This document shows positions 52,547 to 60,615 of a DNA stretch of 64,000 nucleotides, piece by piece; positions within the stretch are counted from its first letter, which is position 1, and each line of letters begins with the position of its first letter. Source of the stretch: Actinotalea endophytica (GTDB lineage Bacteria > Actinomycetota > Actinomycetes > Actinomycetales > Cellulomonadaceae); assembly GCF_025717005.1 (NCBI RefSeq), contig NZ_JAOVZU010000003.1:345771-409770 (forward strand), given 5' to 3'. The position numbers and the translations under genes are program-made. The notes beneath the pieces are model-generated. The model saw nothing but the letters and a program-made list of their open reading frames with translations. It did no database searches and was not told the origin of the DNA.

Positions 52547-53839
52547 ATGACCTGGTCAGCGCCCGTGGCCCCGCAGCCGCTCGACGCCACCGTCGAGGTG
52601 CCCGGCTCCAAGTCGCTGACCAACCGGTACCTGGTCCTCGCCGCGCTGGCCGACGGCCCCGGCGTGCTGCACGGCGCACTCGCCTCGCGTGACACCGAGC
52701 TGATGGCCGGTGCGCTGCGCGCGCTCGGCGCCGAGGTGCGCGCGGACGGCAGCCGCTGGGAGGTCACCCCGATCCGGACCGGCGCGGGCGACGGCGCACC
52801 GGCCGAGCCGGTGCGCGTGGACTGCGGGCTCGCCGGGACCGTGATGCGGTTCCTGCCGCCGGTCGCGGCGCTCGGCCGCGGGCCGGTGCTGTTCGACGGG
52901 GACGCACAGGCGCGGGTCCGGCCGATGGCCCCGGTCCTGACCGCCCTGCGGGCGCTCGACGTCCGGGTCGACGACGACGGCCGCGGGACGCTGCCCTTCA
53001 CGGTGCGCGGCCCGGCCCGCGGCGGCAGCGTCGACCTGGACGCGAGCGCTTCGTCGCAGTTCGTCTCCGGGCTGCTGCTCTCCGCCCCACGACTCCCGGG
53101 CGGGCTGCTGCTCCGGCACACGGGGGCGAGCCTGCCGAGCCTGCCGCACATCGAGATGACCGTTGCGGTGCTCCGCGAGTCGGGTGTGCAGGTGGACGAC
53201 TCCCGGCCGTTCATCTGGCACGTCGCCCCCGGTCCGATCGCCGCCCGCGACGTCCGGATCGAGCCCGACCTCTCCAACGCCGCACCGTTCCTCGCGGCCG
53301 CGCTGGTCGCAGGTGGCACGGTCCGGGTGCCGGGTTGGCCCACCGAGACGACGCAACCCGGCGCCCTGCTCCCGGACCTGCTGACCCGGATGGGCGGGCG
53401 CGTCGACCGGGACGGCGACGTCCTCGCGGTGTCGGGGACCGGCGCCGTGCACGGCCTCGACGTCGACCTGCACGACGCGAGCGAGCTGGCCCCGACGGTC
53501 GCGGGCCTCGCGCTCCTCGCGGACGGGCCGAGCCGGCTGCGCGGCATCGCGCACATGCGCGGGCACGAGACGGACCGGCTCGCGGCGCTCGCCACCGAGC
53601 TGACCCGGCTCGGTGGCCAGGCCGAGCAGACCGCCGACGGCCTGGTGATCACGCCCCGCGCGCTGCGTGGCGGGACCTGGCAGACGTACCACGACCACCG
53701 GATGGCGACGACGGGTGCCCTCGTCGGGCTGCGCGTCCCCGGGGTCGAGGTCGTGGACGTCGAGACCACGCGCAAGACCCTGCCGGGGTTCACCGGGATG
53801 TGGGACGCCATGCTGGGCCGTCACGCCGGGACACCATGA
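52547..53839 (+). CDS. aroA: 3-phosphoshikimate 1-carboxyvinyltransferase (EPSP synthase)
   Basis: Sixth step of the shikimate pathway, transferring the enolpyruvyl group of PEP. The 430-residue protein has the N-terminal [17 protein letters not shown] (about 18-34; substrate lysine), [25 protein letters not shown], and the C-terminal HDHR-type [10 protein letters not shown]. The catalytic Asp and Lys are in the expected places by motif. A -10 box six bases upstream fixes the ATG as a leaderless start. It is followed 21 bases later by rsgA. Confidence 0.96.
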   Translation: MTWSAPVAPQPLDATVEVPGSKSLTNRYLVLAALADGPGVLHGALASRDTELMAGALRALGAEVRADGSRWEVTPIRTGAGDGAPAEPVRVDCGLAGTVMRFLPPVAALGRGPVLFDGDAQARVRPMAPVLTALRALDVRVDDDGRGTLPFTVRGPARGGSVDLDASASSQFVSGLLLSAPRLPGGLLLRHTGASLPSLPHIEMTVAVLRESGVQVDDSRPFIWHVAPGPIAARDVRIEPDLSNAAPFLAAALVAGGTVRVPGWPTETTQPGALLPDLLTRMGGRVDRDGDVLAVSGTGAVHGLDVDLHDASELAPTVAGLALLADGPSRLRGIAHMRGHETDRLAALATELTRLGGQAEQTADGLVITPRALRGGTWQTYHDHRMATTGALVGLRVPGVEVVDVETTRKTLPGFTGMWDAMLGRHAGTP

Positions 53840-53860
53840 GCAGCCGCGGGCGGTGAGCCG

Positions 53861-54913
53861 GTGAGGCGCCACTACGACGAGAGCGACGTCCGGGTCCGCC
53901 CGGGACGCGGCTCCAGGCCACGCACCAAGCAACGCCCCGAGCACGCCGATGCGGAGCGAGCCCTGGTCACCGGTGTCGACCGCGGTCGCTACACGCTGCT
54001 CATGCTCGACGCCGAGGTCGAGGTGCTCGCGATGAAGGCACGCGAGCTCGGTCGCACCCGCGTGGTGCCCGGCGACGAGGTGGACGTGGTGGGTGACACC
54101 ACGGGCCGGGAGGGTTCGCTGGCCCGGATCGTCCGGATCGCCGACCGGCGCACGGTGCTGCGCCGCACCGCGGACGACACCGACCCGGTGGAGCGCGTGA
54201 TCGTCGCCAACGCCGACCAGCTCGTCGTCGTGACGGCGCTCGCGGACCCGCCCCCGCGTACCCGGCTGATCGACCGGTGCGTCGTGGCGGCGTACGACGC
54301 GGGCATGGACGTCCTGCTCTGCCTGACCAAGTCCGACCTGGCCGACCCTGCCGCCCTGGTCGCGATGTACGCGCCGCTCGGCGTCCAGACCGTCGTCGTG
54401 GGCCGCGACGAGAGCGACGGTCGCGAACGGGTCGAGGGCCTGGACGACGTGCGCACCAGGCTGCGCGGGCGCACCTCGGTGCTGGTCGGGCACTCCGGGG
54501 TGGGCAAGTCGACCCTGGTGAACGCCCTGGTGCCGGAGGCCGCGCGGGCCACGGGCTCGGTCAACGACGTGACCGGTCGCGGCCGGCACACGTCGTCCTC
54601 GGCCGTGGCGCTGCGGCTGCGGGACGGCGACGGCACACCCGAGGGCTGGGTCATCGACACCCCGGGCGTGCGGTCGTTCGGCCTCGCTCACGTCGACCCC
54701 GACCGGATCCTCGCCGCGTTCGAGGACCTGGCCGCGATCGCCGAGGAACGATGCCCACGCGGCTGCACGCATGCCGCGGACGCACCGGACTGCGCGCTGG
54801 ACGACTGGGTCGACGAGGCCGAGGACGCCGATCGCACCGCGCGGACCGAACGACTCGACTCACTTCGGCGACTCCTGGCGTCCCGCGCGGGCGAGAACGA
54901 GCCGGCACGCTAG
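53861..54913 (+). CDS. rsgA: Ribosome small-subunit GTPase RsgA
   Basis: A circularly permuted GTPase that checks late 30S assembly. The 350-residue chain has an OB-fold (about 35-115), then GTPase motifs in the permuted order: G4 LTKSD, G1 GHSGVGKS, G2/G3 DTPGVRS, and a C-terminal zinc region CPRGCTHAADAPDC. GTG start. It lies in the usual actinobacterial order between aroA and hisN. Confidence 0.94.
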   Translation: MRRHYDESDVRVRPGRGSRPRTKQRPEHADAERALVTGVDRGRYTLLMLDAEVEVLAMKARELGRTRVVPGDEVDVVGDTTGREGSLARIVRIADRRTVLRRTADDTDPVERVIVANADQLVVVTALADPPPRTRLIDRCVVAAYDAGMDVLLCLTKSDLADPAALVAMYAPLGVQTVVVGRDESDGRERVEGLDDVRTRLRGRTSVLVGHSGVGKSTLVNALVPEAARATGSVNDVTGRGRHTSSSAVALRLRDGDGTPEGWVIDTPGVRSFGLAHVDPDRILAAFEDLAAIAEERCPRGCTHAADAPDCALDDWVDEAEDADRTARTERLDSLRRLLASRAGENEPAR

Positions 54914-54922
54914 CGTGCTGGC
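54911..54922 (+). promoter_or_regulatory. -10 box of hisN, leaderless start
   Basis: TAGCGT followed by exactly six bases and the ATG. The box overlaps the rsgA stop codon region, so hisN can be transcribed separately. Confidence 0.6.
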
Positions 54923-55726
54923 ATGAGCGCCCCCCGGTCCACGCGCTACGACGACGACCTGCGACTCGCGCACGTCATCGCCGACCAGGTGGACGGCCTG
55001 ACGATGTCCCGCTTCAAGGCTCAGGACCTCGTCGTCGAGTCCAAGCCGGACACCACGCCGGTCACCGATGCCGACCGGAACGCCGAGGGGGTCGTGCGCG
55101 CCCAGCTCGCCCGCGCGCGGCCCCGCGACGCGGTCATCGGGGAGGAGATGGGTCGCACCGGCACCGGCTCGCGGCAGTGGGTCGTCGACCCGATCGACGG
55201 GACCAAGAACTTCGTGCGCGGGGTGCCGGTGTGGGCGACGCTGCTCGCCCTGCTGGACGACGGCGAGCCGGTGCTCGGCGTGGTGAGCGCACCCGCGCTG
55301 GGCCGGCGGTGGTGGGCGGCCAAGGGCGCCGGCGCCTGGACCGGGCGGTCGCTCGCCTCGGCGACCCAGGTGCACGTGTCGCGCGTGAACGACCTGGTCG
55401 ACGCGTCGCTGTCGTACTCCTCGCTCTCGGGCTGGGAGGCCACCGGACGGCTGCCGGGCTTCCTGCACCTGGCCCGGACGGTCTGGCGCACCCGGGCGTA
55501 CGGGGACTTCTGGTCCTACTGCCTGGTCGCCGAGGGCGCTGTCGAGATCGCGACCGAGCCCGAGCTCGCGCTGCACGACATGGCGGCCCTCGTGCCGATC
55601 GTCACCGAGGCCGGCGGGATGTTCACCTCGCTGGAGGGCGAGCCCGGTCCGTTCGGCGGCAACGCGGTGGCCACCAACGGCCGGCTGCACCAGCAGGTGG
55701 TCGACCTGCTCCAGCCGTCGATCTGA
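54923..55726 (+). CDS. hisN: Histidinol-phosphate phosphatase (IMPase family)
   Basis: Removes phosphate from L-histidinol phosphate in histidine synthesis. The 267-residue protein is of the inositol-monophosphatase fold: metal-site motifs GEEMG (about 72) and WVVDPIDGTKNFVRG (about 87-101), and a late EGAVEIATEPELALHDMAALVPI. The IMPase family also contains inositol phosphatases. HisN is chosen from the conserved aroA-rsgA-hisN neighbourhood. The ATG is fixed by the upstream leaderless-type box. Confidence 0.88.
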   Translation: MSAPRSTRYDDDLRLAHVIADQVDGLTMSRFKAQDLVVESKPDTTPVTDADRNAEGVVRAQLARARPRDAVIGEEMGRTGTGSRQWVVDPIDGTKNFVRGVPVWATLLALLDDGEPVLGVVSAPALGRRWWAAKGAGAWTGRSLASATQVHVSRVNDLVDASLSYSSLSGWEATGRLPGFLHLARTVWRTRAYGDFWSYCLVAEGAVEIATEPELALHDMAALVPIVTEAGGMFTSLEGEPGPFGGNAVATNGRLHQQVVDLLQPSI

Positions 55727-55730
55727 GCGC

Positions 55731-56180
55731 TCAGGCCTGCCGCGCCAGCGCCGCGAGCTCGCTCACGTCGTACCAGAGCAGGTCGCGCTCGACGAGTCGC
55801 TCCGCCGCGTCGTCGTCACCGGCGAGCGCCGCGGTGACCTCGGCCGCGGCCCCGGGCTCGTCGACGTGCGCGCACGCCACGTCGTCCCAGGCGACGGCTG
55901 TCACCAGCTGCACCGCACTCGGGACCGCGTCGTCGTCGGCGAGCGGAGCGACGGCGTCCTCGGGCACGTCAGCCGCCACGACGACGCGGCGTGGCGGCGC
56001 GTCCGCGAGTCGCTCGAGGCTGTCGTCGGCGGCGAGCAGCTGAGCGGAGAACTCCAGGCCCTCCTCGTCCTCGTCGGGCAGCGCCGCACGCAGCGCCGGT
56101 GTCACGGCGTGCACGACACGCGGCGAGAGCCCGTCCGGGTCCGCGAGCTCGGCCAAGGACGAGGGCAGGTAGATGCGCAC
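55731..56180 (-). CDS. DUF6912-type protein of unknown function
   Basis: A 149-residue protein starting VRIYLPSSLAELAD, with an alternating acidic/hydrophobic body (for example VVHAVTPALRAALPDEDEEG) and a C-terminal DLLWYDVSELAALA segment. This start and ending match an uncharacterised actinobacterial family from memory. No catalytic motif or membrane segment is seen. CACACT six bases before the GTG suggests leaderless transcription. It ends four bases from the convergent hisN. Confidence 0.7.
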   Translation of the reverse strand: MRIYLPSSLAELADPDGLSPRVVHAVTPALRAALPDEDEEGLEFSAQLLAADDSLERLADAPPRRVVVAADVPEDAVAPLADDDAVPSAVQLVTAVAWDDVACAHVDEPGAAAEVTAALAGDDDAAERLVERDLLWYDVSELAALARQA

Positions 56181-56184
56181 GGTC

Positions 56185-57420
56185 TCAGTGTGCCGCTCGA
56201 GCCCCCACCGCGGAACGCACCGCACCGGCGAGGGCGACGAGGTCTCGGTGCAGGGGTCCGGCACCCACCTCGCCGAGCAGGCGGCCCGCGAGCACCGCGG
56301 CGTCGCAGGCGGCCGGGTCCCAGGCCAGCAGGTGCGCGTCGGCGACGCCGGCGTACCGGGCGAGGGCGTGCCGGATGGCCCCCGCGGGCCGCGAGCCGGC
56401 GACCGAGGCCCGGACCCGCCCGACCGCGACGACTCGGCTGCCCGGCAGCTCGAGGTCGTCCAGGTCCATCAGCCCGCGGACCAGGCGCTGCATGCCGATC
56501 GGGTCCGCGGCGCCGACCGCGACGACCACGTCCGCGGCCGCGAGTGCCGAGAGCGTCGCGCCGTTGCGCTGCGGGGCACGCGTGTCGTAGCTGAGGGCCT
56601 CGTCGCGCTCGAGACCGAAACCGCAGTCGACGACCGTCCAGGTGGCGAGGCCGCGAGCGGCGGCCCAGACCTCCTCGAGGTGCGCGGGCGGCAGCTCGGT
56701 CCAGCGCTCGGGCCGGCTGATCCCGGTCAGGACCCGCAGCCCGGGCGCCAGCTGAGGCGTGAGGGCGGCGAGCGCGGCCGGATCCAGGCGCCCGGTGGCC
56801 GCGGCGCGGCACGCCGCAGCGACGCCCGGGGCCTCGTCGAGCAGCCCGAGCATCGGGGCCACGGTTCCGCCGTAGGTGTCGGCGTCCACCAGCAGGCAGT
56901 CGTGCTCGGCGAGGGCCTCGGCGAGACCCAGCGCAACCGTGGTACGTCCCGGCGCCCCGGTCGGCCCCCACACCGCGACCAGCCTCCCGGTGCGTGGCGC
57001 CGGCTCGGCCACGGCGGGTTCCGGTTCGGCGGGCCGGTCCGCCGGCTGGCCGGGTCGCGTCCCGCGGGCGAGCACACCCCGGACGGCGGCGAGAGCCTCG
57101 GACGGCTCGCCCACGGGCGCGACGGCGTCCACGCCGAGGCGTTCGGTTCGTTCGACCGACCACCCCGCCTCGGGGTCGGCGAGGCCGACCACCCAGCACT
57201 GGGAGCCGTGCAGGTGCCGGACGGACTCCCGGTCCAGCCCGGCGAGGTCGGCCGAGACCACCGCGACGTCCCCCAGCCCGGCCGCGGCCGATGCGAGCAG
57301 CTCGGCGAGGTCGGCACACCGTCGGCTCACCTCGAGCGTCGGCTCACCGGCGAGGGCTCTGACCACCGCCGACTCCTGAGCGCCCCGGACGGCACACAGT
57401 GCGGTGCTGATGAGACTCAC
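56185..57420 (-). CDS. CpaE/MinD-like protein with altered P-loop
   Basis: A 411-residue protein. Residues 1-120 resemble a degenerate receiver domain, as in CpaE pilus-assembly proteins, and 145-410 is a ParA/MinD-type fold. The deviant Walker A is GPTGAPGRTT (152-161): both lysines of KGGxGKT are gone (Thr and Arg instead). DCGFGL retains the Walker B-like Asp. It probably binds rather than cycles nucleotide. GTG start overlapping the SAF-domain gene by four bases. Role in a Flp/Tad-like process or septum placement is possible but unproven. Confidence 0.75.
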   Translation of the reverse strand: MSLISTALCAVRGAQESAVVRALAGEPTLEVSRRCADLAELLASAAAGLGDVAVVSADLAGLDRESVRHLHGSQCWVVGLADPEAGWSVERTERLGVDAVAPVGEPSEALAAVRGVLARGTRPGQPADRPAEPEPAVAEPAPRTGRLVAVWGPTGAPGRTTVALGLAEALAEHDCLLVDADTYGGTVAPMLGLLDEAPGVAAACRAAATGRLDPAALAALTPQLAPGLRVLTGISRPERWTELPPAHLEEVWAAARGLATWTVVDCGFGLERDEALSYDTRAPQRNGATLSALAAADVVVAVGAADPIGMQRLVRGLMDLDDLELPGSRVVAVGRVRASVAGSRPAGAIRHALARYAGVADAHLLAWDPAACDAAVLAGRLLGEVGAGPLHRDLVALAGAVRSAVGARAAH

Positions 57421-58061
57421 CGGCCGGGCACCGTGCCCGTGACCGGAACCACCTCGACCGACCCGTCGCCGGTGAGCGCGCCGAGCACCCCGGCGAGCTG
57501 GTCGAGCGGGACGAGCACGTGCACGCTCGCTGCGCCGGTCATGCTCAATGCACCGCCGCCGTCGCTCACCTCGGCGACCGTCAGGTCGGCCGCGAGCTGT
57601 TCGGGTGGCTGCCCGGAGTCGGGATCGGGCACGAACCACAGGTCCACCGCAGCGCCCGGCACGACGTCCGCGGACAGCGCCCCGGACGGGACCACGGCGA
57701 CCGAGCGCAGGTCGAGCGCCGCGGCCCCGGCCACCGCGGCCACCGGGACGAGCTCTCCGGCACCGACGGTGCGCACCACGACGAGGTCCTGGTCGAGGAG
57801 ATCGCTGTCCCGCCGCAGATAGGCCCCCGCGGACTCGGACAGCTGCACGTCGCGGACCACCAACGAGTCCGGGTCGAGCGCGGCACCGGGCACCAACGGC
57901 TCGGTCGTCGCCAGCACCGGCACGGTCCGGCCCGCGGCGCTCACCGCCCCGACGCCGATCGCGACCGACAACCCGACCAGTACGAGGCCGGTGAGCAGCC
58001 TCGGGTCGCGCCAACCCGGCCGGCGGAGCCTGAGCGCGGGTGGGCTCACCAATGTCGTCAT
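57417..58061 (-). CDS. SAF-domain membrane protein (CpaB/RcpC-like)
   Basis: A 214-residue protein with one N-terminal membrane segment (about 22-42) and an outside part starting with a SAF domain (about 48-115: LATTEPLVPGAALDPDSLVVRDVQLSE split by the family pattern, and GAGELVPVAAV). CpaB/RcpC proteins are part of Flp/Tad pilus machines. The gene directly precedes the CpaE-like gene, forming the minimal pair, but no TadA, TadB or pilin gene lies in this window. Start ATG at the membrane segment. Confidence 0.75.
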   Translation of the reverse strand: MTTLVSPPALRLRRPGWRDPRLLTGLVLVGLSVAIGVGAVSAAGRTVPVLATTEPLVPGAALDPDSLVVRDVQLSESAGAYLRRDSDLLDQDLVVVRTVGAGELVPVAAVAGAAALDLRSVAVVPSGALSADVVPGAAVDLWFVPDPDSGQPPEQLAADLTVAEVSDGGGALSMTGAASVHVLVPLDQLAGVLGALTGDGSVEVVPVTGTVPGR

Positions 58062-58170
58062 CCTGCCCCCTGAAGATCGACGTGCCGCCCCATCATGCCG
58101 GGCGGGGAACCGGCGCGTGGCGCACTGTGGACAACACGTTCGGGTGGCGTCCACGTGCCAGACTGGCGCC

Positions 58171-58476
58171 GTGCCTGCCCGCTTCCTCAAGCTCACCGAC
58201 GTGTGCGAGGTACTGAACATCTCGATGTCGCAGGCCTACGCCCTGGTCAACTCCGGTGACCTGCGCGGGATCCAGGTCGGCGGGCGCAACCAGTGGCGGG
58301 TCGAGGACACCGAGCTGGAGGCGTACATCCAGCGGATGTACGCCGAGACCCGCGAGCGGATCGCGCGCGAGCTCGCCGACGAGGACGACCGGCGATCGGT
58401 GGACCGCACGACGGGCAAGCAGCCCCCCGCGGACGAGCGGCTCGATCCCCCTCCCGGTGGAGCCGCGACCACCTGA
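58171..58476 (+). CDS. Helix-turn-helix (excisionase/BldC-like) DNA-binding protein
   Basis: A 101-residue protein. The first 50 residues are a winged helix-turn-helix of the excisionase/MerR group (LKLTDVCEVLNISMSQAYAL and GIQVGGRNQWRVEDTELEAYI). Residues 55-72 are a charged helix, and the rest is a disordered tail. It is divergent from the SAF/CpaE-like pair and could control it. CAGACT six bases before the GTG suggests a leaderless mRNA. Confidence 0.8.
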   Translation: MPARFLKLTDVCEVLNISMSQAYALVNSGDLRGIQVGGRNQWRVEDTELEAYIQRMYAETRERIARELADEDDRRSVDRTTGKQPPADERLDPPPGGAATT

Positions 58477-58492
58477 CGGGGCGGGCCGGCCC

Positions 58493-58525
58493 GGGCCGCG
58501 CGACCCGCCCGGGTCCGTGCGGCCC
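58493..58525. terminator. Convergent terminator with two-part stem
   Basis: GGGCCGC/GCGGCCC (58493-58499, 58519-58525) with an inner GACCC/GGGTC around loop GCCC. Between convergent genes. Confidence 0.6.
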
Positions 58526-58554
58526 GAGGATCAACGGGTCCCGTCACGCCCGGA

Positions 58555-59085
58555 TCAGACGCGGGTCACCAGGTCGAGCGCGACGAACGCGACGGCGCGC
58601 CGCCTCCCGGTCGGCCGCAGCGTGTCCGGCGCGACCTCGGCGAGGTCGAGATGGTCGACGCCGACCGCGTCGACCCGCCCGACCAGCTCGTGACCCGCGA
58701 CCCGCGCGCGGACCAGGCTTCGATCCTGCGCCACGCCTCGCAACGCGTGGCCGAGGCGGAGCCTGGACAGCACGAGGCCCGCGTCCGCGGCCGCGCTGTC
58801 GGTGAGGCCGCCGAGCACGGCCACCGCCGTCAACGGCACGAGGTGCTCGCGCGGGCCGTCCGCCAGCAGCGCCCACTCGGGTGCGGCGTCGGCGATCTCG
58901 CCCGAGACCCGGTGCCCGTCGCGCAGCACCAGGTCGACCGGACCACGATGGGCACGGATCCGGTCGGCGAGCGCGACCCCGGCCCGCTCGGCGCGGGTGC
59001 GCTCGGCGATCTCGTCCGCGCGCTCCTGCATCTCGGCGGCATCGAGCCGTCCCTCGAGGTCGGCGAAGAGGTCGTCCCAGCGCAT
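58555..59085 (-). CDS. Conserved actinobacterial protein of unknown function
   Basis: A 176-residue protein. An N-terminal acidic helix (about 1-45, WDDLFADLEGRLDAAEMQERADEIAERT) precedes a beta-rich core (about 45-170) of small-domain character (VDLVLRDGHRVSGEIADA). No catalytic motif is recognised. The box TACGGT lies exactly six bases before the ATG, so a leaderless mRNA is likely. It is divergent from dinB, with 76 bases between the start codons. Confidence 0.7.
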   Translation of the reverse strand: MRWDDLFADLEGRLDAAEMQERADEIAERTRAERAGVALADRIRAHRGPVDLVLRDGHRVSGEIADAAPEWALLADGPREHLVPLTAVAVLGGLTDSAAADAGLVLSRLRLGHALRGVAQDRSLVRARVAGHELVGRVDAVGVDHLDLAEVAPDTLRPTGRRRAVAFVALDLVTRV

Positions 59086-59097
59086 CGGACCACCGTA
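59086..59097 (-). promoter_or_regulatory. -10 box of the minus-strand hypothetical gene, leaderless start
   Basis: TACGGT followed by exactly six bases and the ATG. Confidence 0.55.
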
Positions 59098-59133
59098 GAG
59101 GTTCCGGCCCGGGTCTCGGCCGGCCCTCGCGAC

Positions 59134-59149
59134 TCGAACACATGTTCGA
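59134..59149. promoter_or_regulatory. LexA box (SOS box) of dinB
   Basis: TCGAAC-ACAT-GTTCGA, a perfect match to the actinobacterial/mycobacterial SOS consensus TCGAAC-N4-GTTCGA. It ends immediately before the -10 box, so bound LexA would block dinB and possibly the divergent gene. Confidence 0.92.
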
Positions 59150-59161
59150 TAGGCTCGGATC
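59150..59161 (+). promoter_or_regulatory. -10 box of dinB, leaderless start
   Basis: TAGGCT directly after the LexA box, exactly six bases before the GTG. Confidence 0.65.
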
Positions 59162-60415
59162 GTGGCTGACGGCCCGACGATCCTGCATGCCGACCTCGAC
59201 GCGTTCTACGCCTCCGTCGAGCAGCTGCTCGACCCGGTGCTGCGCGGACGCCCGATCGCCGTCGGAGGCAGCCCGCGTGGCGGCGTGGTGCTCGCCGCCT
59301 CGTACGAGGCCAAGGCCTACGGCGTCAGCGGCGGCATGCCGGGCAGCCGGGCGGCCGAGCTGTGCCCGGGGCTCGTGTTCGTCGGCGGCAGCTTCCACCG
59401 CTACGCCGAGATCGCGGACCGTGTGATGGCGGTGCTCGCGGACGTGACACCCCTGGTCGAGCGGATCTCGATCGACGAGGCGTTCTGCGACGTGTCGGGC
59501 GCCACGCACCTGTTCGGCGACGCGGCCGCGATCGGCGCGCTGATCCGGCGCCGCGTCCGGCAGGAGGTGGGCCTGCCGATCTCGGTGGGCGCCGCCCGGA
59601 CCAAGCACCTCGCGAAGATCGCCTCGCAGGTCGCGAAGCCCGACGGGCTCGTCGTGGTGCCGCTCGGTGGCGAGCGCGCCTTCCTCGACCCCCTCCCGGT
59701 CGGCCTGATCTGGGGCGTCGGGCCGGTCACGCAGGAGCGGCTCGCCGCGCGCGGGATCCGCACCATCGGCCAGCTCGCGCAGACTCCGTCGCCGATCCTC
59801 CAGCGGATCCTCGGCCACGCCTCGGGCCACACGCTCCACGCGCGCGCCAACGACGAGGACCCGCGCCGGGTCACCGGCCGGCCGCGGGCGCACTCGGTGA
59901 GCGCCCAGTCGGCCCTGGGTCGGCGGACCCCGACGCCGGAGCTGGTCCGGGCCGTGCTCACCCACCTCGCGGACCGCGTCGCGCGACGACTTCGAGAGGC
60001 GGGTCGGGCCGGACGCACCGTGACCGTACGGGTCCGCTTCGCCGGGCTCCGCTCGGTCACGCGGTCGCTCACCCTCGCCTCGCCGATCTCCGCGACGCTC
60101 ACGCTGACCGAGGTGGCCGAGCGACTGGCGTGGGCCGCGATCGACGGCACCGGCGAACCCGAGATCACCCTGTTGTCGATCGGGGTCTCGCACCTCGCCG
60201 AGCAGCGAGACCTCCAGCTCGAGCTCGACCTCGGCCCCGCCGACCCGTGGCGCCCCGGGTCGTCGGTCGGGGCTGCCCGCAGCGCCGTGGACGCATCGGT
60301 CGACGCCATCCGCGCGAGGTTCGGCCGCGACGCCGTCGGGTACGCGCCCGCGGTGCTCGGCCGCGACGCCCTCGTGCCGGAGGAGTTCCGCGAGCTGGCC
60401 GAGCACGAGGTCTGA
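59162..60415 (+). CDS. dinB: DNA polymerase IV (Y family, SOS-induced)
   Basis: Error-prone translesion polymerase. The 417-residue protein has catalytic carboxylates in LHADLDAFYASVEQ (D11 and D13), SIDEAFCDVSG, the helix-hairpin-helix thumb (GVGPVTQERLAARGIRTIGQLAQ) and the little-finger domain (about 240-345) before a tail with a possible beta-clamp peptide. SOS control by the upstream LexA box is clear. Its last codons and stop are repeated 24 bases downstream, starting the 13-bp repeat array. Confidence 0.95.
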   Translation: MADGPTILHADLDAFYASVEQLLDPVLRGRPIAVGGSPRGGVVLAASYEAKAYGVSGGMPGSRAAELCPGLVFVGGSFHRYAEIADRVMAVLADVTPLVERISIDEAFCDVSGATHLFGDAAAIGALIRRRVRQEVGLPISVGAARTKHLAKIASQVAKPDGLVVVPLGGERAFLDPLPVGLIWGVGPVTQERLAARGIRTIGQLAQTPSPILQRILGHASGHTLHARANDEDPRRVTGRPRAHSVSAQSALGRRTPTPELVRAVLTHLADRVARRLREAGRAGRTVTVRVRFAGLRSVTRSLTLASPISATLTLTEVAERLAWAAIDGTGEPEITLLSIGVSHLAEQRDLQLELDLGPADPWRPGSSVGAARSAVDASVDAIRARFGRDAVGYAPAVLGRDALVPEEFRELAEHEV

Positions 60416-60500
60416 CCGACACCTGAGCACGAGGTCTGAGCAGATCCGAGCACGACGACCGAGCAGGAGGCCCGAGAACCGGCCCGAGCGCGAAGCCCGT
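60403..60500 (+). repeat. 13-bp degenerate tandem repeat (locus B)
   Basis: Units near GCACGAGGYCCGA at 60403, 60427, 60440 (10 bases), 60450, 60463, 60476 (12) and 60488, beginning inside the last codons of dinB. It shares the core GAGCACGAGG with locus A at 35695-35746. Confidence 0.75.
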
Positions 60501-60602
60501 GCAGGGCACGGTGTGCGACGACGGCGCGCCACTTCGACGCCCGACGGCTCCCAGGCCGCACACTCGTGGTCCACAACCACACCGAACCGATCAAGATCTC
60601 GC

Positions 60603-60608
60603 TAACCT
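60603..60608 (+). promoter_or_regulatory. Possible -10 of the LysM-protein gene
   Basis: TAACCT seven bases before the ATG, one base longer than the common spacing. Confidence 0.4.
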
Positions 60609-60615
60609 ACCCTGC

